Positions 9,095 through 17,166 of a stretch of DNA of 64,000 bases are shown piece after piece. The notes below the pieces were generated by a model, which did not search any database, was not told the origin of the DNA, and saw nothing but the letters and a program-made list of their open reading frames with translations. Position numbers and translations under genes: made by a program. Every line of letters begins with the position of its first letter. Positions within the stretch are counted from its first letter, which is position 1. This DNA is from Brevibacillus panacihumi (GTDB taxonomy: Bacteria; Bacillota; Bacilli; Brevibacillales; Brevibacillaceae), in assembly GCF_003710985.1 (NCBI RefSeq), contig NZ_RHHT01000007.1:1-64000 (forward strand), read 5' to 3'.

Positions 9095-9139
9095 AGGGGA
9101 TTTCCCTGAAATACTTCTGGCTCGCACCAAAGGTAGAAT
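9095..9139 (+). promoter_or_regulatory. NreC-like palindrome and promoter of the oxidase operon
   Basis: The dyad AGGGGATTTCCCT (9095-9107) lies 26 bases before the -10-like TAGAAT (9134-9139). Spacing and intervening sequence (CCCTGAAATACTTCTGGCTCG) parallel the promoter at 7185-7227. A further half-site, CAGGGAATATCAGG, begins near 9063. The layout supports activation of the oxidase genes by the upstream regulator. Confidence 0.55.
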
Positions 9140-9188
9140 GAAGGCGTAACAGGAACGATCGCTTAGTCAGGAAAGGAGAGTAAGAGCG

Positions 9189-9350
9189 ATGGAGACACAA
9201 AGAAACACCCAGACCGAGACGAAAAAGTCCCCGCAGACACAGCCGCACCAGGAAAATCTCAAAGGGACGTTTGCTGCCGTCATCATAGTTGGACTCATTA
9301 TTCTTTTAAGCTGGTTCGGCATCTTCGGACTTTTCCTGGAACGGGCGTAA
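9189..9350 (+). CDS. Cytochrome c oxidase subunit 2A (ba3 type)
   Basis: A 53-residue protein. It has a polar Gln/Thr-rich head of about 25 residues, the entry motif ENLKGTF, and one membrane helix (AAVIIVGLIILLSWFGIFGLFL) ending in a short basic tail. This matches the CoxIIa family, the single-helix subunit of ba3-type oxidases that replaces the first helix missing from the short subunit II. AAAGGAGAG precedes the ATG. It is the first gene of the oxidase operon, 27 bases before subunit II. Confidence 0.85.
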   Translation: METQRNTQTETKKSPQTQPHQENLKGTFAAVIIVGLIILLSWFGIFGLFLERA

Positions 9351-9377
9351 GAGAGGATGTAAGGGAGGTTATGGATC

Positions 9378-9845
9378 ATGCATTTACACCGTTATGAAAA
9401 AATTTGGCTGATTTTGGGTGCTGGCGGACTAGCGCTGTTCATCCTCTTGTTGTGCATCAATGCCTTCGCGATGGGGATGGCACCGCCCAGCAATATGACG
9501 ATGATCGATCCGACCAAGGTGACGGAAACGCCGCCGTTTGACAACCCTGGTCTGACTAAAGTGGGCGATCAGGAGTATGACGCCTATATGACAGCTTTTG
9601 CTTTCGGGTTTGCTCCCAACAAGATGGAGGTGCCGCTTGGGGCCAAGGTTAATTTTCATGTGACCAGCCCGGACGTCATCCACGGCTTCCAGATTCCCGG
9701 GACCAACGTCAACTTCATGGTTTTGCCAGGACATATCAGTTCCGCGACCTACACATTTGACGAACCCGGCGAATATTTGATTCTTTGCAATGAATACTGC
9801 GGGGCCGGCCATCAGGTGATGGCGACTACGATTATTGTGAAATAA
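9378..9845 (+). CDS. Cytochrome c oxidase subunit II (ba3 type, CuA domain)
   Basis: A 155-residue subunit with a single membrane helix at about 10-33 and a periplasm-side cupredoxin domain. CuA ligands are visible: the first His in DVIHGFQ, and the loop CNEYCGAGHQVM (Cys-x3-Cys-x3-His-x2-Met). The protein accepts electrons from cytochrome c and passes them to subunit I. Its short length, with one helix, is typical of ba3 oxidases and fits the separate 2A gene just upstream. The start has AAGGGAGG upstream. It is followed 15 bases later by subunit I. Confidence 0.93.
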   Translation: MHLHRYEKIWLILGAGGLALFILLLCINAFAMGMAPPSNMTMIDPTKVTETPPFDNPGLTKVGDQEYDAYMTAFAFGFAPNKMEVPLGAKVNFHVTSPDVIHGFQIPGTNVNFMVLPGHISSATYTFDEPGEYLILCNEYCGAGHQVMATTIIVK

Positions 9846-9860
9846 AGGCAGGTGACGAAG

Positions 9861-11528
9861 ATGAATATCTTGCAAAAGGATCAAACCAAGGCGGCAGCCG
9901 TTGACAGATCCGCTGCCCGGCTCAGCCTGGCGTACGTCTGGGTGGCGTACATCGCATTCGGTGTCGCAGCTATCGCGGGTATGCTGCAGGGCATGGTGCG
10001 CGGAGGAATCATCGAGCTGCCGAGCTGGATGAACTACTACCAGATTTTGACCGCGCATGGCGTATTGATGGCCTTGATTTTTACCACGTTCTTCATCATC
10101 GGGTTCCTCTACTCGGGGGTAGCCAAGACGACAGGCGGAACTTTGCACGGCTCCGCGCTGGGCTGGGGATGGTCTGGGTGGATTCTGATGGTCGTCGGTA
10201 CCGCGATGGCGGGAACCATGATTATCCTCAATGAAGCCTCCGTCCTGTATACGTTTTATGCGCCGCTCAAGGCTTCGCCGATCTTTTATATCGGAACGGC
10301 GCTGGTTGTCGTCGGCAGTTGGCTGGCAGGTTTCGGGATTTTCTCGCGCTATCGCAAATGGAGACGCTTGAACAAAGGGCAAAACTCTCCGCTGTTCCTG
10401 TACATGTCTGTGACCACCTATATCCTGTGGATGGTGGCTACGATTCCCGTGGCGGTCGAAGTAGTATTCCAGCTGATTCCCTGGTCGCTCGGCTGGACGC
10501 CCACGATCAATATCATGCTCAGCCGCACCTTGTTCTGGTTTTTCGGGCACCCATTGGTCTACTTCTGGCTGCTGCCGGCCTACATTGCCTGGTATGTCTG
10601 CGTGCCGCGCGTAATTGGCGGCCATATATTCAGTGACTCGCTGAGCCGATTGGCTTTCATCTGTCTCTTGCTTTTCTCGATTCCGGTCGGTTTTCACCAC
10701 CAGCTAATGGAGCCAGGTATTTCCGAAGGTTGGAAAATGATTCACGTCATCCTGACGCTGATAGTCGTCATTCCTTCCTTGATGACCGCATTCTCCATGT
10801 TTGCGATCTTTGAGACAACGGGACGCAAAAAAGGTGGAGTTGGTCTCTTCGGATGGTTCAAAAAACTGCCTTGGACTGATGTGCGCTTCTTCGCACCATT
10901 TATGGGGATGCTGTTCTTTATCCCTGGCGGTGCAGGGGGGATCATCAATGCAAGTAATCAGTTAAACGCCGTGGTCCATAATACGATCTGGGTAACGGGT
11001 CACTTTCATATTACGATTGGAGGGGCTGTCGCCCTTACGTTCTTCGGAGTCAGCTTTTGGCTCGTACCCGCTTTGACTGGCCGCAAATTGACACCGACTG
11101 CCAACCGGATGGGGATGGTGCAAACCGTTTTCTGGTCGGTAGGGATGTTCCTCATGTCGGCAGCGATGCACGCGATGGGGCTGCAAGGCGCTCCTCGCCG
11201 TACGGATTACACGACCTACATGGATCACCCGTTGGCGCTCAGCTGGATGGATTACCAACGCGTGATGGCGTTTGGCGGCGGTCTGCTTTTCGTAGCGGCT
11301 GTGCTGTTGATCCTGATTCTGTTTTATCTCACCTTTATGGCGCCAAAAGGCCATGAGGAATATCCGATTGCCGAGACGGAGGAAGCTCAGCCTGTACCGC
11401 GCATTTTGGAGCGTTGGACCGTCTGGGTGGGCGTTCTCGCAGTGCTGATCGTGCTGGCATACGGATATCCAATCATGGAGCAAATCCAGCATCAGGCGCC
11501 TGGGTCGCCGCCGTTCCGCACTTGGTAA
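9861..11528 (+). CDS. Cytochrome c oxidase subunit I (ba3 type)
   Basis: The catalytic haem-copper subunit, about 555 residues with some thirteen hydrophobic segments. Recognisable ligands are the low-spin haem His in LTAHGVLMALIFT, the CuB His with FGHPLVYFWLLPAY, the HHQLMEPG pair, and the haem ligands in VTGHFHITIGGA. The PLVYFWLLPAY segment and the lack of a long C-terminal extension place it in the B-family (ba3-like) oxidases, which reduce oxygen with high affinity. ATG at 9861 is preferred over the in-frame GTG at 9852, which overlaps the AGGTG binding site. Confidence 0.93.
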   Translation: MNILQKDQTKAAAVDRSAARLSLAYVWVAYIAFGVAAIAGMLQGMVRGGIIELPSWMNYYQILTAHGVLMALIFTTFFIIGFLYSGVAKTTGGTLHGSALGWGWSGWILMVVGTAMAGTMIILNEASVLYTFYAPLKASPIFYIGTALVVVGSWLAGFGIFSRYRKWRRLNKGQNSPLFLYMSVTTYILWMVATIPVAVEVVFQLIPWSLGWTPTINIMLSRTLFWFFGHPLVYFWLLPAYIAWYVCVPRVIGGHIFSDSLSRLAFICLLLFSIPVGFHHQLMEPGISEGWKMIHVILTLIVVIPSLMTAFSMFAIFETTGRKKGGVGLFGWFKKLPWTDVRFFAPFMGMLFFIPGGAGGIINASNQLNAVVHNTIWVTGHFHITIGGAVALTFFGVSFWLVPALTGRKLTPTANRMGMVQTVFWSVGMFLMSAAMHAMGLQGAPRRTDYTTYMDHPLALSWMDYQRVMAFGGGLLFVAAVLLILILFYLTFMAPKGHEEYPIAETEEAQPVPRILERWTVWVGVLAVLIVLAYGYPIMEQIQHQAPGSPPFRTW

Positions 11529-11533
11529 TAAAC

Positions 11534-11561
11534 AAGAGGCTGTCCTCATGGGCAGCCTCTT
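11534..11561. terminator. Bidirectional intrinsic terminator
   Basis: AAGAGGCTG and CAGCCTCTT pair exactly around a 10-base loop between two convergent genes. It can serve the oxidase operon and the ctaB operon, although the T tract is short on both strands. Confidence 0.75.
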
Positions 11562-11585
11562 CGTATGGATACAGATAAGTTTTCT

Positions 11586-12443
11586 TTAAATGTGCGTGGT
11601 ATCCAGAATCATCACCACGAACACGATCATCAGGTAGTTGATCGAGATGATAAAGTTGACCTTTGCCCATCTGTCATCATCCTTTGTGCGGAAGCCCAGC
11701 AGCGTGTGGACAAGCCAGATCAGCGCCAAAGCGAGGGAGAGGATGAGAAAATAAATGCCGACATAACCGTAGGTATACATCAGGACAGATGCAGGCAAAA
11801 GCAGCAAGATATAAGGAAGCATCTGTTTTTTGGTACGGAGAATCCCTTTTACGACAGGCAGAAGCGGAAAGCCTGCTGCCCGGTATTCTTCTACACGGCG
11901 TATAGCCAGGGACCAGAAGTGAGCGGGTTGCCAAAGGAACAGCAGGGCAAACAATATCCATGCTCCTGCATCGATTTCGCCCGTCACTGCACAATAGCCG
12001 ATAACCGGCGGCATCGCGCCGGAGATGCCGCCGACAGAGGTGCTCCAGGTCGAATTTCGCTTCAACCACATGGTGTAGATGACAACGTAGACAAATATTC
12101 CCAACAGACCGAGCCATCCGGTCAAAGCATTGACCAGCCCGAACAACACGGCCAAACCGGCGATGCCGAGGATAATCGCGTAGATAAGCACGCTTTGCGG
12201 CTGCATCCTTCCTTGGGGCAAGGCGCGGTCGCGGGTACGCGCCATTTTTTTGTCAAAATCACGATCCAGGAAGTTGTTGAACACACAGGCGGATGCCATC
12301 GTCAACGCGGAGCCGAGGAGCATCCACAAAAAGGTCCAACCATCGATATTCCATTTGGAAGCGACCCAATAACCGCCAAATGCCGCAATCGCATTCAAGC
12401 GAATGATGCGCGGCTTTGTCAGGGCCACAAGATCTTTTAGCAC
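11586..12443 (-). CDS. ctaB: Protohaem IX farnesyltransferase (haem O synthase)
   Basis: A 285-residue UbiA-family prenyltransferase that attaches a farnesyl group to haem B to make haem O for haem-copper oxidases. Conserved motifs are the first Asp-rich site NNFLDRDFDKKMARTRDRALPQG and the second region around YTMWLKRNSTWSTSVGGISGAMPP, among about eight membrane helices. The GTG start at 12443 is chosen because AGGAGGTG lies 7 bases upstream and the family N-terminus (LKDLVALTKPRII) begins there. It is co-directional with, and 10 bases downstream of, the TetR gene, and convergent with the oxidase operon, whose product probably uses the haem it makes. Confidence 0.92.
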   Translation of the reverse strand: MLKDLVALTKPRIIRLNAIAAFGGYWVASKWNIDGWTFLWMLLGSALTMASACVFNNFLDRDFDKKMARTRDRALPQGRMQPQSVLIYAIILGIAGLAVLFGLVNALTGWLGLLGIFVYVVIYTMWLKRNSTWSTSVGGISGAMPPVIGYCAVTGEIDAGAWILFALLFLWQPAHFWSLAIRRVEEYRAAGFPLLPVVKGILRTKKQMLPYILLLLPASVLMYTYGYVGIYFLILSLALALIWLVHTLLGFRTKDDDRWAKVNFIISINYLMIVFVVMILDTTHI

Positions 12444-12453
12444 AGTGCACCTC

Positions 12454-13128
12454 CTAAGGTTTGTCTGAAGTTTGTTTGCGGGCGCTCTCTGGAACAATAT
12501 GTAGCTTGAGGGGGACAGCTTCTGCCGTGCTTCGCGCTGCTGTTCCGTGCAAAAAAACCGAGACCGCCATGCGATGTAGCTCAGCCGAGGCTGCCAGGGG
12601 TTCATGGCGAGCAGTGTTCAAGCCCGCAAAGACGGCATACAGAATCTGAGCGAGCTGGTCCGGGTCATGTCGGCGGTCGATCACGCCTTCGTCAATGGCC
12701 TCCTGCAGAACAGAGTGAAAAATCTTGCGTTGCCGCTGTACAGCCAGCAAGATTTGCTCGCTGACGGCGGGCGCAGCAGCCTCGCTCGCACGGAATTCAT
12801 CGGCTGCACGGATGAGCGGATTCTGAAAATCCTCGGCCACGTGATCTGCAAGTCCATATAGTTTTTCTGCAGCAGTGCCGAACTGCTTCTCTTTGGCAGA
12901 CCACTGCTCGATCCACTCATCTACCTGTTCCTCCAGCAAAAAAAGAAACAATTCTTCCTTGCTTTTAAAGTGGTAGTAGAGATTGCCTTTGCTGCTTCCA
13001 GAGGCAGCGATGATATCCTCAATCGAAGTTCCGAGATAGCCCTTTAGCGAAAACAGGTCTTTGGATACGAGTGCTATTCGTTGCTTTGTTTCTGTATTGC
13101 CACGCGAACGCGAACCTTTTGTACGAAT
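12454..13128 (-). CDS. TetR-family regulator with no canonical start codon
   Basis: Typical TetR architecture: a DNA-binding head (TKQRIALVSKDLFSLKGYLGT, then SSKGNLYYHFKSKEELF) and a helical ligand-binding domain, 224 residues in all. The open frame containing the head has no ATG, GTG or TTG between its upstream stop and the conserved helix. The only plausible initiator is ATT at 13126-13128, preceded by AAGGAAATG. Alternatively a single-base indel in the AAAA run just downstream broke the frame: adding one base would join an ATG at about 13144. Either an ATT start or a fresh frameshift is possible. The first ATG in frame would remove the DNA-binding domain. Confidence 0.7.
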   Translation of the reverse strand: MRTKGSRSRGNTETKQRIALVSKDLFSLKGYLGTSIEDIIAASGSSKGNLYYHFKSKEELFLFLLEEQVDEWIEQWSAKEKQFGTAAEKLYGLADHVAEDFQNPLIRAADEFRASEAAAPAVSEQILLAVQRQRKIFHSVLQEAIDEGVIDRRHDPDQLAQILYAVFAGLNTARHEPLAASAELHRMAVSVFLHGTAARSTAEAVPLKLHIVPESARKQTSDKP

Positions 13129-13157
13129 AGACCATCATTTCCTTCCATTTCATTTAA

Positions 13158-13173
13158 ACAGAACGTTCGGTCT
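13158..13173. promoter_or_regulatory. Candidate TetR operator
   Basis: The dyad ACAGAACGTTCGGTCT (one mismatch near the ends, perfect GAACGTTC core) lies 30 bases before the TetR reading frame. It is the usual kind of autoregulatory site for AcrR/QacR-like TetR proteins. Confidence 0.55.
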
Positions 13174-13310
13174 AGAATACGATACCATAACTTCCTAGTG
13201 GGGACAAGCATAGAAGGCGTGACGAAAAAGGGGAATCTAATGCCGATGAAAAGAAGAAGGGCGCCCCGCACCTGCTATGGTATTCGGGACTCCCTTGGAT
13301 GGCTATCGGT

Positions 13311-13412
13311 TCAATACAAAAGCTCTTGCCATGCGAGAATAGCCAGGATCAAAAACCCGATCGCAAGCAGCCATAAAGCGATCACCTTCAGGTCTTCCTC
13401 TTCAAATGGCAT
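13311..13412 (-). CDS. Small single-helix membrane protein (33 aa)
   Basis: A short frame MPFEEEDLKVIALWLL... with an acidic head, one strongly hydrophobic helix (about residues 10-28) and a short polar tail. AAAGGAGGAGTCCT stands at ideal distance before the ATG, which is the main support for translation. No family is recognised. It lies between the SDR gene and the TetR gene, all on the minus strand, but with long spacers to both. Confidence 0.6.
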   Translation of the reverse strand: MPFEEEDLKVIALWLLAIGFLILAILAWQELLY

Positions 13413-13477
13413 AGGACTCCTCCTTTATTCTGTATTACCCATAGGGTATTCATGGAGGAGGGGAATGGTTTGGCTGA

Positions 13478-14236
13478 TTACGGAACGTAGATCATCTTGC
13501 GTGTCATCCCGCCGTCGATGATGAGCTCTGCGCCGGTGATGAAGTCATTTTCCTTTTGTGTCAGGAACAGGCAGGCGCGGGCAATGTCATCTGGACGACC
13601 GACGCGGCCAGCGGGATGCTGGGCATGATCCTCATCTCGCAGTTCGGCGTAATCACCTGTTTCAATCCAGCCGGGAGAGATCGCGTTCACCGTGATGCGG
13701 TCAGGGGAAAGGGAAACCGCGAGCGCATGGGTCAAAGCAAGGATGCCGCCCTTGGATGCGGCGTAAGCCTCTGTGTTGGGTTCGGATTGATGGGCGCGGG
13801 TGGAAGAGAGGTTGATGATCGCTCCGCCGTCGTTTCGCCGCATAATTCGTGCCGCTTCCCTCGAGGCGAGGAATACGCTGCGCAGATTGGTGTTGAGGAT
13901 CCGATCCCAAGCCTCTACAGACAGGTCGTAGGGAGATTCCCAGGCGCTGATTCCAGCATTGTTTACCAATACATCCAGACGACCCCAGCGTTCATCTGCC
14001 ATGCTCATCAGGTCTTCGATCTGCTTTGGCTGGCTGACATCGACGGGGTAAAAAGAGGCACTGCCCCCTGTACCGGCATGCGCTTTCTGGATAGCATTGG
14101 CGGCCGCTTCTCCTGTCTGCGGGTCCCGCTCGGCAATCACGACATGGGCTCCGTGGGCAGCATACATCGCTGCGACAGCACGGCCAATCCCTTGACCGCC
14201 GCCTGTGACGATAACAACATGATCGAGTAGTTGCAT
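13478..14236 (-). CDS. SDR-family oxidoreductase
   Basis: A 252-residue classical short-chain dehydrogenase/reductase. Visible motifs: cofactor loop TGGGQGIG at about 12-19, the NNAG motif near 92, catalytic Ser in INLSSTRA, and YAASK at about 158-162. The PGWIETG segment and C-terminal FITGAELIIDGGMTRK are typical. The residue following the second strand (AERD) suggests NAD preference, an inference. Substrate is unknown. ATG at 14236 has GGAGGAAAACAT upstream. It is divergent from a nitroreductase gene. Confidence 0.9.
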   Translation of the reverse strand: MQLLDHVVIVTGGGQGIGRAVAAMYAAHGAHVVIAERDPQTGEAAANAIQKAHAGTGGSASFYPVDVSQPKQIEDLMSMADERWGRLDVLVNNAGISAWESPYDLSVEAWDRILNTNLRSVFLASREAARIMRRNDGGAIINLSSTRAHQSEPNTEAYAASKGGILALTHALAVSLSPDRITVNAISPGWIETGDYAELRDEDHAQHPAGRVGRPDDIARACLFLTQKENDFITGAELIIDGGMTRKMIYVP

Positions 14237-14276
14237 ATGTTTTCCTCCAGTGCTGCTATAAATATACAATAAATAG

Positions 14277-14317
14277 TTGCAAACAAAAAGTAAGTACATT
14301 ACAATTAGGAACTAATC
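14277..14317 (+). promoter_or_regulatory. Sigma-A promoter with dyad at the start site
   Basis: TTGCAA (14277-14282), a 17-base spacer and TACAAT (14300-14305) precede the nitroreductase gene. A dyad AATTAGGAACTAAT overlaps the -10 box and start point, so a repressor is likely; none is encoded next to it. Confidence 0.65.
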
Positions 14318-14348
14318 AGAAACAAAACAAATTAGGAGGCTGAATGTT

Positions 14349-14987
14349 ATGTTGCAGACCGAATTGCTGACATTGGAGCAAGTGATCGAAGCTCGTCATA
14401 GTGTGCGTAAATACGATCCTCAAGCCGTCATACCCAAGGAAGATTTGCAGGAGATCCTGCGCTTGGCAGCCCAGGCACCGTCTTCCTGGAACCTGCAGCA
14501 CTGGCGTTTTCTCGTGGTGACGGATCAGGCTGTCAAAGAAAAACTGCTGCCGATTGCCAATGGACAGCAACAGGTGGTAGACGCTTATGCCACCATTATC
14601 ATACTGGGAGATTTGGAGGCAGACAAGTCCGCTCGTCCTGTCTATGAAGGGGCTGTCGCCAAAGGTGCGATGAGCCAGCAGGTAGCAGATACCCTGATCG
14701 GGCAGATTGAGGGGGCCTATGCATCGAATCCCGCCCTGGCCCGTGATGAAGCGATCCGCAATGCGTCTTTTGCGGCGATGCAGCTCATGCTCGCGGCGAA
14801 AGCCAAAGGGTACGATACCTGCCCGATGGGGGGCTTTAACCGCGACGCTTTGATTGAAGCGCTGAATATCCCGGCTCGCTATTTGCCGACGTTGATGATT
14901 ACGTTGGGCAAGGCCAGCGCGGCCGCTCATCCAAGCGATCGCTTCGATCTGACTCAATTGGTGATTGAAAACCAGTTTACATCCTAA
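14349..14987 (+). CDS. Nitroreductase-family FMN oxidoreductase
   Basis: A 212-residue NAD(P)H-dependent flavoprotein of the nitroreductase fold. The N-terminal FMN-binding motif is ARHSVRKYDPQ, followed by AQAPSSWNLQHWRFLVV, and the C-terminal part has GYDTCPMGGFNRDALIEAL and a basic/acidic end. Such enzymes (YfkO, YdgI, YodC types) reduce nitro groups, quinones or azo compounds. The true substrate is unknown. It is transcribed from a strong promoter with an operator-like dyad, in the opposite direction to an SDR, a pairing typical of electrophile or quinone stress loci. Confidence 0.9.
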   Translation: MLQTELLTLEQVIEARHSVRKYDPQAVIPKEDLQEILRLAAQAPSSWNLQHWRFLVVTDQAVKEKLLPIANGQQQVVDAYATIIILGDLEADKSARPVYEGAVAKGAMSQQVADTLIGQIEGAYASNPALARDEAIRNASFAAMQLMLAAKAKGYDTCPMGGFNRDALIEALNIPARYLPTLMITLGKASAAAHPSDRFDLTQLVIENQFTS

Positions 14988-14991
14988 TGAC

Positions 14992-15028
14992 AAAAAGGGC
15001 AGGGGACCTATGGGTTTCCTACCCTTTT
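14992..15028. terminator. Terminator between convergent genes
   Basis: AAAAAGGGCAGG and CCTACCCTTTTTT arms with one mismatch enclose a loop between the nitroreductase gene and the histidine kinase gene. A and T runs on opposite sides allow use from both directions; it overlaps the last codons of the kinase. Confidence 0.7.
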
Positions 15029-16422
15029 TTCGTGGACGGGGCCAACGGAAGTTCGACCGTAATCGTCGTACCCTTGCCCAGTATGCTGGAGACAGCAAAA
15101 CGTCCCGTATGCAACTGTACAATCTCCTTGCAAATCGCGAGTCCCAGACCGCTGCCGGAGAGCTTGGAACGGCCTTTGTAGAACTTCCCTGTGACATATG
15201 CAAGGTCCTCTGGGGCGATTCCCTCCCCCGTGTCAGAGACAAGGATGGTCAGACGTCCGTTTTGATCGGATGCAGACACAGAGATTTTCCCGCTTGGCGG
15301 CGTGAATTTCAGAGCATTGTCCAGCAGGTTGACGAATACCTGCTTGAGACGATTGGGATCGCCCATCACGGTCAAGGGATTATCCGGCAGCTCCAATCGC
15401 AGAGCGATCTGTTTTTCCTGGGCGGGAATCGTAAATTGCACGTACAAATCCTCCAGCAATTCGCGCATGTCCATTCGTTCTTGACACAGCTTTATCTCCG
15501 CAGACTGAAACTTGGAAAAGTCCAGCAAATCCTCCACGAGGCCGATCAGCCGATCGGTCTCTTTGGAGATGACCTCCAGACCGAGCATGGTTTCTTCCTG
15601 GTCTTTCAGCCCGCCTGAGATCAGAGTTTCCCCCCATCCCTTGATAGACGTCAAGGGAGTGCGCAGCTCATGGGAAACGGAGGAGATAAAGTCGTTTTTC
15701 AGTTTCTCGTTTTTTCCGATTTCTGCGGCCATGTAATTGAAGGTGTCTGCCAGCGTCCCGACCTCGTCGTCAAAGCGCTTGGCCGCCCGTACCGAGTAGT
15801 TCCCTTTTGCCATCTGGATCGCGGCTTTGGTCAGATCCTCGATCGGGTCTACGATGCGCTTGGCAATGATCAAGCTAAGCATCATCGCCAGCAGAATGAC
15901 GACGATGCCTACTCCCGCGCCGTAGAGGGCAATCCGATTGACCGCGTGATAAAGCGGCTCAGCCGAGATGGAGTAGCGCAGCACGCCTACGTAGTCGCCT
16001 GCATGGGTGAGTGTATCGGATACGGCGATCACGCGCTCCCGGGATTGCGGAGTTTTCCCGATGTACAGGCCGGTTTTCCCCAGCAAAGCTTCCTCTACGT
16101 CAGGGGTCCTGATGATCTCGCCGGTCTGGAAGCCATACGAGTTGAGAATCAGCTTCCCGTTTACGTCCAGGACCTCGATCTTGGCGTATTCATCCGGTTG
16201 GATGCTCTCCAGGATGTAGCGGGTCTTTCGCTTGAGATTGTAATCTGCCGTGTACTTGTTGATAAAGGTGGTAAAGGTCTCCGTTCGGGTCACCAGAGCT
16301 TCCGTCGCTGTCCCGAAATAGTAGGTGTGAACCGCCCAGTAAAACAAGCCCTCGAGAAGCAGGACGATCAAGAGGAGGATCAGTCCGAAATGGATGATCA
16401 TGCGGCTTCTAATTCCTCGCAT
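15019..16422 (-). CDS. Membrane sensor histidine kinase (HAMP, HisKA)
   Basis: A 467-residue sensor. In order: a membrane helix at about 8-32, an extracytoplasmic domain to about 160 with a dCache/PhoR-like look (YILESIQPDEYAKIEVLDVNGKLI), a second helix at about 163-185, a HAMP domain, a HisKA domain with FISSVSHELRTPLTSIKGWGE, and a HATPase domain with N-box VFVNLLDNALKF, DTGEGI and GSGLGLAICKEIV. It overlaps the regulator gene by 14 bases. The ligand is unknown. The lipoprotein gene two genes upstream in the same operon may feed the signal. Confidence 0.93.
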   Translation of the reverse strand: MRGIRSRMIIHFGLILLLIVLLLEGLFYWAVHTYYFGTATEALVTRTETFTTFINKYTADYNLKRKTRYILESIQPDEYAKIEVLDVNGKLILNSYGFQTGEIIRTPDVEEALLGKTGLYIGKTPQSRERVIAVSDTLTHAGDYVGVLRYSISAEPLYHAVNRIALYGAGVGIVVILLAMMLSLIIAKRIVDPIEDLTKAAIQMAKGNYSVRAAKRFDDEVGTLADTFNYMAAEIGKNEKLKNDFISSVSHELRTPLTSIKGWGETLISGGLKDQEETMLGLEVISKETDRLIGLVEDLLDFSKFQSAEIKLCQERMDMRELLEDLYVQFTIPAQEKQIALRLELPDNPLTVMGDPNRLKQVFVNLLDNALKFTPPSGKISVSASDQNGRLTILVSDTGEGIAPEDLAYVTGKFYKGRSKLSGSGLGLAICKEIVQLHTGRFAVSSILGKGTTITVELPLAPSTKKG

Positions 16423-17122
16423 CGGTGTGATCCTTTCGCCAAAGATAGCCATAGCCCCATACAGTTTCCAGGTAGACGGGGTGAGCAGGATCAAGCTCGA
16501 TTTTTTGTCGGATGCGGCGGATATTGACATCGACTACCTTCAAGTCTCCGACGAAAAATTGCCCCCATACATTCGACAGAATTTCATCGCGGCTGATCGC
16601 TTTATTGGCGTTTTCACCGAGCAGCTTGATAATGGCAAATTCCTTGGGTGTCAGTATGAATTCTTGATCCTTTTTGATCAGCCGGCGTTCGTCCAGCAGC
16701 AGGGTAAAGGGAGAGAGGTCAATGATATTTTTCTCTTCCGGTACTGGTGCGGCTGCGGGGGAGAGCCGGCGATGCAAAGCCTTGACGCGGGCGATCAGCT
16801 CAGCCGGGCTGAACGGTTTGCTCATATAGTCGTCCGCACCGTATCCCAGCCCCATGACCTTGTCGGCTTCCTGGCTCTTGGCAGTCAGCATGATAATGCC
16901 CAGCCGCGGGTATTTTTCGCGCAATCGCCCGCATACCTCGAAGCCGTCGATGCCGGGCAGCATGACATCGAGGATCGCGATCTCGACGTCGGGTTGGCTG
17001 TCGGCCAGCTCAAGCGCCTCCTCACCGGTCGCGGCTTCTATGACATCGTAGTTTTCGCGACGCAGATTGATCCTGACGAAATCGCGAATCGATTTTTCAT
17101 CTTCCAGCAGTAAGACTTTCAT
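16409..17122 (-). CDS. OmpR-family response regulator
   Basis: A 237-residue regulator with a receiver domain (acidic pair ED, phospho-acceptor Asp in IAILDVMLPGIDGFEV, Thr in MLTAKS, Lys in YMSKPFSPAEL) and a C-terminal winged helix (LTPKEFAIIKLLGENANKAISRDEILSNVWG). ATG at 17122 has AAGGAG upstream. It is the partner of the kinase that overlaps its end. Confidence 0.93.
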   Translation of the reverse strand: MKVLLLEDEKSIRDFVRINLRRENYDVIEAATGEEALELADSQPDVEIAILDVMLPGIDGFEVCGRLREKYPRLGIIMLTAKSQEADKVMGLGYGADDYMSKPFSPAELIARVKALHRRLSPAAAPVPEEKNIIDLSPFTLLLDERRLIKKDQEFILTPKEFAIIKLLGENANKAISRDEILSNVWGQFFVGDLKVVDVNIRRIRQKIELDPAHPVYLETVWGYGYLWRKDHTDARN

Positions 17123-17166
17123 CCGGTCATTCTCCTTGTCTATTGAATCTGTACTCGGCCTGACCG

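Noticed and set aside
9429-10700. 423-residue minus-strand frame opposite the oxidase genes
   Set aside because: Antisense shadow with no domain and Arg/His-rich composition.
13434-13450. TACCC-ATA-GGGTA dyad as another NreC-type site
   Set aside because: The half sites are in the opposite order (CCC first) and no promoter is positioned as at 7185 or 9095.
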